This document shows, piece after piece, positions 17,380-22,657 of a stretch of DNA of 22,657 nucleotides. The notes under the pieces are model-generated. The model did no database searches. It saw only the letters and a list, made by a program, of their open reading frames with translations, and had not been told where the DNA came from. The translations under genes and the position numbers were made by a program. Origin of the DNA: Chara braunii. Its lineage: Eukaryota; Streptophyta; Charophyceae; Charales; Characeae. The stretch covers positions 357,646 to 380,302 of the forward strand of contig BFEA01000081.1 in NCBI GenBank assembly GCA_003427395.1, given 5' to 3'. Within the stretch, counting starts at the first letter, position 1, and each line of letters starts with the position of its first letter.

Positions 17380-17941
17380 AAGTCTACCTGGCGACAGCGA
17401 CCGGGGGAATAACGGCCAAAAGGTAAAGTTTTATTTTTTATTTTTTTTTATTTTAGTGGATTTTTTTCTTTTATTCCCCTTCATTTTTTTTTTTCTGTTG
17501 GGGGCTTGGGGAACTGTGCCCGTCCGTTTTTGAATAGGCGGCGCTCTTGGGCCGAGCGCCTGTATCAGGCGCCTATCTTGCACCCGATATAGGCGCTGCA
17601 CTGTGGGAAGGAGACCCCTCTGGGCTTGACTCTAGCCGACTTAGTGAAGTGACTGTGTGGGGGAGGCTGCTCGTTTCGTTAAACGAGCTGCCCCCTTTCC
17701 AGAGAAAAGTAAGAAAGGAGGGGGGGAGAAAAATGTAACGGCCGCGAATGTGGCCGCGGTCGTGGAACAAGTGCAATCCCAGGAGCTTCTAGGGGCTGAT
17801 GGGACTGCGCCTGTTCAGTTGAACAGGATGCAGAGAATGGCTGGGTCCAACCAATTCATGGAGCATGTGGCCTGCGGGAGAGGCCAGATGCTTTCGGGAA
17901 TGGATGACCTTGGTCCCCGTAGGGGGAAACCAAGGCTCCTA
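17376..17941. other. Mixed DNA upstream of the candidate promoter
   Basis: T-rich at first, then GC-rich with repeated GCGCCTGTATCAGGCGCC-like inverted phrases (17556-17600) and a hairpin at 17665-17692 whose arms GGCTGCTCGTTT and AAACGAGCTGCC pair at 11 of 12 positions around CGTT. A 99-codon open stretch (17657-17956) is listed separately. Confidence 0.5.
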
Positions 17942-17956
17942 GCTCCTGACCGTTGA
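17657..17956 (+). CDS. Unassigned 99-codon open stretch, possible gene fragment
   Basis: Open without an ATG near its start (the frame opens at GTG) and ending at a TGA at 17954-17956. From about residue 33 the composition looks more protein-like than other frames here: a Val/Ala/Gln/Glu-rich stretch that could form a helix, then Met- and Gly-rich sequence. I recognise no family. It ends inside the inverted repeat ahead of the TATA box, so it would be the tail of something upstream, not the product of that promoter. It could be a scrap of a gag-like or host exon, or chance. I see no splice context strong enough to call. Confidence 0.15.
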   Translation: MGEAARFVKRAAPFPEKSKKGGGEKNVTAANVAAVVEQVQSQELLGADGTAPVQLNRMQRMAGSNQFMEHVACGRGQMLSGMDDLGPRRGKPRLLAPDR

Positions 17957-17977
17957 TTTAGATCGAGGGTCAGGAGC
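17942..17977. promoter_or_regulatory. Perfect 10-bp inverted repeat GCTCCTGACC / GGTCAGGAGC
   Basis: Arms at 17942-17951 and 17968-17977 with a 16-base spacer containing GATTTAGATCGAG. It lies about 55-90 bp upstream of TATAAAAG, a natural place for a dimeric factor site or, as RNA, a hairpin. Confidence 0.45.
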
Positions 17978-17997
17978 ACCCACGACTTTTGCCGAGC

Positions 17998-18015
17998 TGT
18001 GGGCAGCTGCCCACA
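17998..18015. promoter_or_regulatory. 18-bp perfect palindrome centred on CAGCTG
   Basis: TGTGGGCAGCTGCCCACA reads identically on both strands. The CAGCTG centre is an E-box form, the target class of bHLH factors. It ends 14 bp before the TATA box. Confidence 0.55.
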
Positions 18016-18029
18016 TGCCTTCGGCTGGC

Positions 18030-18037
18030 TATAAAAG
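18030..18037 (+). promoter_or_regulatory. Candidate Pol II TATA box (TATAAAAG)
   Basis: A clean TATAAAAG in GC-rich surroundings (GGCTATAAAAGCTAGC), with the inverted repeat and the palindrome just upstream. A start site would be expected about 25-35 bp downstream, near CAGCCTCACACTTG (18053-18066). No coding exon can be assigned downstream. It may be the promoter of a non-coding transcript, of a gene whose exon lies elsewhere, or of an LTR. Confidence 0.45.
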
Positions 18038-18083
18038 CTAGCACTCCACCCAGCAGCCTCACACTTGTGGCAGTGCCGCTGGG

Positions 18084-18103
18084 GCATTCACTTGTGTGAA
18101 TGC
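18084..18103 (+). other. Perfect stem-loop GCATTCAC-TTGT-GTGAATGC
   Basis: Eight pairs with a four-base loop, 20-40 bases after the expected start site of the TATA promoter. It would sit in the 5' leader of any transcript. Confidence 0.6.
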
Positions 18104-18303
18104 TGGCTGGCTGTTGCATGCTGTTGGAGAGGGGCGGTGCTGCCGGTTGAGGTGCTGAAGTGGAGAGTGGAGGACTGTCGTCAGCATGGGAGTGGAGGCT
18201 GCCATAGCCACCTCTTCATTTGGTGAAGTGCAGGGAAGGTGTTGCCTGCACAGCGTGGAGGCGACAACTATTTTTATTGCGGTGCAGGGGAGTCTGCCCG
18301 TTT

Positions 18304-18775
18304 TGCACGGCGGCAGCAAATCTTCGGCAAGCAGTGCAGGGGAGCCTCTGCCCGTCTTGCACGGCAGCAGCAATGTATTTTTGGCAATGCTGCGGGAGCG
18401 CTGCCGGATTTTTTCTCCGCGGCAACTTGAATTTTGGCAGTGCTGCGCGAAAGCTGCCGAATGTTTTCGGCGCAGTTGTGATTGTTTTGGCAGTGACGCG
18501 GAGACGCTGGCGAGTTTTTGCGGCGGCTGCACTGGTTTTAACGGCAGTGGTGCGGAAGCGCTGCCGGTTTTGCACGGCGGCAGCGACGCTGTTAGTAAGG
18601 GAGTGTTGGCGGTCGTTTTTGGCACGGCGGCAGCGACGCTGTAAGTAAGGGAGTGCTGCCAGTGGTGGTTGTTTTTGGCACGACGGCAGCGGCGTTATCA
18701 GTGGGAAGTGCTGCCATTTTTTTTGGCATGGTGGCAGCAACATTTTTTGGTGGGATCGTGCTGCCGAGATTGGCG
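18304..18775 (+). repeat. ~50-bp tandem array with GGCAGC / GCTGCC motifs
   Basis: About nine or ten units of 48-59 bp, with landmarks (TTTTG, GCACGGCGGCAGC, then GCGCTGCC) near 18304, 18356, 18415, 18470, 18520, 18573, 18623, 18679 and 18727. The two at 18573 and 18623 are nearly identical for their first half (CACGGCGGCAGCGACGCTG). Most units contain both GGCAG and CTGCC, so each can fold on itself. It is open in several frames on both strands over more than 140 codons, as expected for GC-rich repeats whose length is not a multiple of three; no frame has a repeating peptide. I do not call a protein. Confidence 0.8.
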
Positions 18776-20774
18776 GTGGTATTGACGTTATATTTTTGGG
18801 GGTTATGCTGGCGGCACGTCGGCAACACTATTGTAAGGGAAAATTGTGTGGGTCTCTTGCGTCACAGTGGAGGCAGTTTTTTGTGTGTGATCTGACGGTG
18901 GTGTTGCGGGGCAGCTATGGTACCGGGTTTGACAGCGCAGCAAACAGTGGTCCGTGTATTTTTATGGTGCGTGACGGTTATGGTGGATCTCAGTGTGGCC
19001 TAAAGCTTGGGCAAGCGCTGGTGCGTGGTTGGGACTATGCGGCAGTGGTGCGTGGGTCGACGACATGCAGAAAGTGCAGAGCGCTTGCACGCGGCGAAGC
19101 AATTATTATGGGGCTCGTGGCACCTGCGAGTTTCACCGGAGGGCACCTTTATTTTTTTTGCGGCGCGCAGTGCAAGCGGTTTTGAGTTCTGAACCACCTA
19201 GTATTGCGGCGATGGTATGAGGCTGCATTGGGACTATCTGGGACCATTTTGGGACTAGGTGGGACTGATTGTTGTGATCGGGACCGGCATGTTGGTATAG
19301 TTATTGTGAGCAGACATGGTGATGGGAGGCGGTGTGAACTTGCGGTTGGTTAGGAGGTTTCCTTGGTGGTGAAGATGTATTGAGCACTGCGTTGAGACTG
19401 TCCGGGATGTTGGGACAACGTGGGTTTGAATCATGGGAGCACCCTCTCTTTGAGGGTTATCTCATTCAGACATCCTAGTGGACCCAACCTTGGTGTGATC
19501 ACGCACTTGGAGAAAGGTCACAACTTATGAGCCGTGTGCCATATATTTTTTTACAGCGGTCATTTTCTTCTGATTGGAATATTACCCTGCTTTCTTGAGT
19601 GGGCCGGACCAAACTTCGCTCAAGGTCAGTTGAATGATTCAGCCTACCCTTCACTCCTGTGTGAACCCACACTTTGCTTGACCTTGTTCAATCGAATGTT
19701 CATTGAAAAGGCAAATGAAATGTGTGTTTGCATGTGAATGGTGAGGTCTGACTTGAGTATGGGATTGCACTGGTTTTCTCTCGAACTTGTTGTCTTTGCT
19801 TGGTGTGCGGGTAGGTAGAAGGATGCTTGCAAATGAGATTGATTATGCCTAATTGAGAAAAAGGAAAATGACTATCTTCCTTTTACTTTTAACCTCCCTG
19901 CATGCCAAAAATGATTCGTTGTTTTGAAAAATAGTAATTTTGTGTGTACCGTAGAATGAATTCGATTGAAATATGGCAGATAAGGTCAGATGGACTTAGC
20001 CTTTCCCAAGGATTGACCCTTTCTATCCTGAATTATTTTATCTACCTTTACCTGTCCAAATGATTCTCATTCTCCATCATCTCTGACTCTTTTTCGTCTA
20101 AATTACCTTAGGCAAGAGAGGATGAGAACAACTGAAAATTTACATGCGGTGTACGCTTTCTCTCTTCCAAGGAAGCATCTGGGGTCGGTGTTCGTTGCTT
20201 TAGGAGTCGACGCTGTTATCGACCCAGAGTGGACCGTTCTACGGGGGGGTACTTTGCCGATTCGGTGGAGACGGCCCGACTTCTGAGATCCGAGTCTTGT
20301 GCTCGGGCGAGGAGGAGTACCCTAGACCACTTCCTATAGGGAGAGACATGCAACGCCTCAAGTAATGCCCCTGATCAAGAATCATCCAAGAAGATTGAGA
20401 AATGTATGGATAGGGGTGTATTCGTGTTCAATCTTAGGTCGGCGGTAAGATGGAATGAATAACTTTGGCAGCACATCTCATCAAGTCAAAACTAAGGTTG
20501 TCCGACTACCATGCTGGCTGCATATATATTTTTGTTGAAAGTCAACTCCTTGTTGGCAGCTGTATGATTTTTGTGGAGTCCGACCCGGGGTGGTCGAGTG
20601 TTATTTTGATCTTGTGTTATTGGATGTATCTAATGATGATTTAGATTTGTTCGCTTGTCATTTCAGATTGGATATATGTTCATGTCGACTACGGTCGATT
20701 CTTTTTTTTTTTTAACTATGTGTGGTTGTTAAGTCTTTCTTTTCAACTGGTGACCAAAGGAACTAGAATATTGA
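18776..20774. other. Long anonymous stretch, little structure
   Basis: About 2 kb without a supported gene. A 129-codon frame at 18796-19185 has no known motif. Five GGGAC words at 19230-19284 are listed separately. TGGTATGAGGCTGC (about 19213) faintly resembles a plant Met-tRNA primer-binding site but is too poor to use. The 19850-20150 stretch is AT-rich, and 20160-20400 is moderately GC-rich; I see nothing assignable in either. Confidence 0.45.
19230..19284 (+). repeat. Five GGGAC words at about 10-bp spacing
   Basis: GGGAC starts at 19230, 19240, 19251, 19261 and 19280, spacings of 10, 11, 10 and 19 bases. This is close to helical phasing, so copies would face the same side of DNA. It may be chance slippage of a short word. 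Confidence 0.6.
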
Positions 20775-21257
20775 GGGTTTCACACGTGGGTGAGACCGTC
20801 CTAGTCAACCGGCGTACGCTTCGTACTTAGGAGATCAGCGCCCTACGGATCGGACGATGTCCGGGTTCAATAGGCGTTTTAATCGCGCGTACCTATACTA
20901 CAGCGAGCGAGCAAACACTCTCAGTTGACCCACCTATGCAACTGCATGTAAAAGCTTTCGCACGTGGGTCAGTAGCTCGGTAGAGATACGCCCCCTAAGG
21001 GTGGTGACAGCCCCTTAGGGATGCAAGCTTATTCCCCCGGGAACCTGTCCTGTCGTAGGGGACCACCGAATGTACAGTTGGCGCACCCGGCTAGAGCGGC
21101 AAAGGGATGTCGCAACCGCGACCGTCTCGACGGTTCGCGGAATGTTTTGCTTCGTCCCCAAGTTGCCTCAATAGTTTTCTGTTTAAACTCCTGCATGACA
21201 TGGCCGGGAGAGCTCCCACCTCTTAGCGAGAAAAGGCAGGGGCCGATGCGCTCAACA
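20775..21257 (-). mobile_element. Repeat E copy 3, diverged and truncated
   Basis: Read on the minus strand it starts TGTTGAGCGCATCGGCCCC at 21257 and can be followed for about 480 bp. Shared phrases include CCCCTAAGGGTGGTGACA (about 20990), CCTGTCCTGTCGTAGGGG (about 21044), and ACACTCTCAGTTGACCCAC matched to ACACCCTCGGTTGGGCCAC in copy 2. It is clearly more distant than copies 1 and 2 are from each other. The TATA-proximal half is missing or unrecognisable. Confidence 0.55.
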
Positions 21258-22002
21258 TCGGGACTGTGAGAGTGCAGAAAAAGGCGTTGATCACGAAGGT
21301 GATCAGCCCTGATCACTAATCTGCGGGCGCGCCGATTGAAGTGTTATTGACGTGGCGATCTGAGTGGAATGTCGGTGTTGGATTACCGATGCGAACCTAG
21401 ATGGCTGGCTCCGCCAATGCGCGCACTTTCGAGATGACATTGGACAAGACGGTGAAGAACATGAGTGCAACAATTGCCAATGGCAGATGTGCACGAAAAA
21501 GACGATTTGTGCAGCTCAGACGACGAAGGGGACGTGGAAGACGACAATGAAGCGACATGAAAGGATCAAAAGGGGAAGGTGATTTGTGAAACGTGGTTAT
21601 GCAAATGACAGAAGAAAAGGTTAAGGGCGATGTAGCAAAACCTGTTGCGGTATGCTAGATTTGCGGTTGGCGGTTGACAAGCAACGGGCAGGCAAGGCGA
21701 ACCGTGCGTGCAGGCGGAAGGGCAGGCGTGCAACGCCGACCTCTCGTGGCACCAACCTCGAGGATGGCAGGCGCGTAAGGCATGTCGAGCTTGATGTGGC
21801 GATACGGCAATGTGTATACGATGCCAGGCGGGGGAAGGTGTCGATGAAAGCAGGAAGGAGTCGTGAGGTTTATGGTCGCTTATGTAGACGATCTTGGAGA
21901 GGCGCTATATATATCAGCGACCAGGGGTGGCGGGCGTGGAGGGCGTGGAGGACACACAAGTACTATGCCCCGACATTTCCTTCGGTAAACAATGACAACT
22001 GA
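21258..22002. other. Anonymous DNA, possible relic coding stretch
   Basis: Frames at 21364-21582 (72 codons) and 21652-22002 (116 codons) are Arg/Lys-rich with no recognisable domain. The second leads in frame, after a TGA, into the zinc-knuckle-like stretch listed next. No other structure was seen. Confidence 0.4.
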
Positions 22003-22068
22003 CAGCGATACGTCTGTCGCAAATGCTATGCACTAGGCCACCCCCGTGTATGCACTGATCGACTATGA
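22003..22068 (+). pseudogene. Zinc-knuckle-like relic (CxxCxxxGHxxxC), doubtful
   Basis: In the frame of 21652-22002, just after its TGA, codons read CRKCYALGHPRVC (Cys 22015, Cys 22024, His 22039, Cys 22051), then a stop at 22066-22068. The CCHC knuckle of retroelement Gag and of some nucleic-acid-binding proteins is C-x2-C-x3-G-H-x4-C; here the last spacing is one residue short. The upstream 116 codons are basic, as a Gag C-terminus can be. No protease or polymerase motif follows. It could be a degraded Gag end or a coincidence in a Cys/His-rich frame. Confidence 0.15.
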
Positions 22069-22154
22069 AACCGTATCAACGCGTGTAAGGGCGAGGGCGC
22101 ACGCTTAAGTGCATGGTTTATGCCCTTCCCCGCGCTCAAAGCGCTCAAAGAGTC

Positions 22155-22171
22155 AAAAAAAAAAAAAAAAA
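22155..22171 (+). repeat. Poly(A) tract, about 17 bases
   Basis: Simple A run after CTCAAAGAGTC. CGCTCAAAG occurs twice in tandem just before it (22133-22150). Confidence 0.85.
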
Positions 22172-22264
22172 GTATGTGCACTTGAGGGGGTTGCGCAAGT
22201 GTAGGGGATGCTGTAGGGAGGGTTGCGTGGGAAAAAAAGTAAGGGGGTGGGGGTGTTTTTTTGT

Positions 22265-22298
22265 GGGGGGGAGGTTGGGGGGTTGGAGGGTTGGGGAG
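22265..22298 (+). other. G-quadruplex-prone tract
   Basis: Four runs of at least three G separated by loops of two to five bases (G7, G6, G3 and G4 runs), with further G-runs at 22242-22256. It fits the standard G3+N1-7 pattern. It is immediately followed by the GT repeat. Confidence 0.6.
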
Positions 22299-22353
22299 TG
22301 CATGTGTGTGTGTGTGTGTGTGTGTGCATGTGTGTGTGTGTGTGTGCACGTGT
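22299..22353 (+). repeat. (GT)n microsatellite with GCATGTGT / GCACGTGT breaks
   Basis: Two or three GT runs separated by GCATG and GCACG. Alternating purine-pyrimidine DNA of this kind can adopt Z-form. Cys-Val frames across it are artefacts. Confidence 0.92.
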
Positions 22354-22573
22354 GTTGAGCGCAACCCTATCTTCGATTTTGCAATGTCGTCTGATCTGTT
22401 GTCGTCCACCTTCGAAGTCCTTCGTCATTGCGGAAGGCTAACGAACCCTGTAAGGTGGCACATGCAAGTGACACCGACCCTCCCCCGGACAGATGTCCCC
22501 ACTACTACCCCTACCACTCCGACGGAAACAGTAAACGTAACTTCCCCTCCAACGGTCCGACCTACCCCGACCT

Positions 22574-22575
<2 letters not shown>
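22354..22575. other. Anonymous DNA before the terminal microsatellite
   Basis: No gene is supported. The Pro/Thr-rich frame ending at 22575 (CCCCTACCAC-type codons) is short and follows a Cys-Val microsatellite translation, so I do not call it. Confidence 0.45.

Positions 22576-22576
<1 letters not shown>

Positions 22577-22657
<81 letters not shown>
22577..22657. repeat. (GA)n microsatellite at the window edge
   Basis: Uninterrupted GA to the last base, so the tract continues beyond the window or the contig stopped here. It mirrors the (TC)n at the start. Confidence 0.97.

Noticed and set aside
17141-17533. Arg-Glu repeat frame over the GT/GA microsatellite.
   Set aside because: Pure dinucleotide translation, and it contains the undetermined base.
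18186-18648. Overlapping frames of 140-190 codons on both strands through the 18-kb repeat array, one starting 150 bp after the TATA box.
   Set aside because: Open frames in several registers at once are what a GC-rich repeat gives. Unit length is not a multiple of three, and no peptide repeats.
19205-19230. TGGTATGAGGCTGC as a Met-tRNA primer-binding site after an LTR.
   Set aside because: Too many mismatches to the usual site, no LTR end just before it, and no gag-pol after it.
22261-22575. 104-codon frame with Cys-Val repeats and a Pro/Thr-rich tail.
   Set aside because: It begins in the G-rich and GT microsatellites, and the tail is short with no support.
1-22657. CRISPR array, bacterial operon, defence system or phage module.
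   Set aside because: No spaced identical repeats with unique equal-length spacers, no ribosome-binding sites or packed genes. All evidence points to eukaryotic repeat DNA.

Overview
The window looks like repeat-rich, non-genic nuclear DNA of a eukaryote, most likely a plant or streptophyte alga. The signs are a decayed PIF/Harbinger transposase of the plant type, non-autonomous hAT-like elements with 8-bp target-site duplications, long poly(A) and GA/TC/GT microsatellites, minisatellites, and no operon-like gene packing. A charophyte, bryophyte, lycophyte or fern is my best guess from the transposase flavour; this is recall, not a search. I found no intact protein-coding gene, no rRNA, no convincing tRNA and no CRISPR array. 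Most long open frames are by-products of low-complexity DNA. The window begins in (TC)n, ends in (GA)n and holds one undetermined base at about 17308 inside another (GA)n.

Left part (1-6790). A TC microsatellite grades into a minisatellite built on CACTGCGCA (1-330). Anonymous DNA follows (330-1290), then a TCATCA-rich tract with a 216-bp tandem repeat (1290-2300), G-rich DNA (2300-2700), a 52-bp tandem pair (3161-3260) and a 34-base poly(A) (3367-3400). A PIF/Harbinger transposase pseudogene lies at 4003-4848. It has a nonsense codon and two frameshifts, and two conserved Asp positions now read Asn. Anonymous AT-rich DNA follows.

Middle part (6790-16380) is a nest of mobile-element debris. 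A ~1.1-kb non-coding repeat, here called E, has a sharp 5'-TGTTG terminus. It occurs at 6794-7868 (+), at ~14485-15676 (-), as a partial copy inside a tandem duplication at ~13241-13788 (-), and as a more diverged copy at ~20775-21257 (-). A second repeat (R2) is present at 7868-8221 and 9910-10276; the second copy runs into an array of ten diverged units with core CTTTGTTTCTAAGTTGAATG (10291-11044). A third degenerate array (11344-12234) is interrupted by MITE-C (11463-11843) and bordered by MITE-A (12235-12569). MITE-A abuts a ~1.23-kb tandem duplication (12563-13788 and 13794-15031). MITE-B (15984-16371) is a relative of MITE-A. All three MITEs have recognisable TIRs and 8-bp TSDs.

Right part (16380-22657). 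Short GC-rich repeats, poly(A) and T-rich tracts and a GT/GA compound microsatellite lead to the one place that looks like a Pol II promoter (17942-18103): an inverted repeat, an 18-bp palindrome, TATAAAAG and a leader hairpin. A ~50-bp tandem array rich in GGCAGC/GCTGCC (18304-18775) lies downstream. The rest is anonymous apart from E copy 3, a doubtful zinc-knuckle relic (~22015-22053), a G-quadruplex-prone tract and GT/GA microsatellites.

The parts do not form a pathway. The window records successive insertions: array formation, MITE insertion, then a tandem duplication that copied the last 7 bp of MITE-A. The most interesting material is the MITE group with its dense GTAC arrays, the large inverted E repeat, and the orphan promoter with its repeat array.
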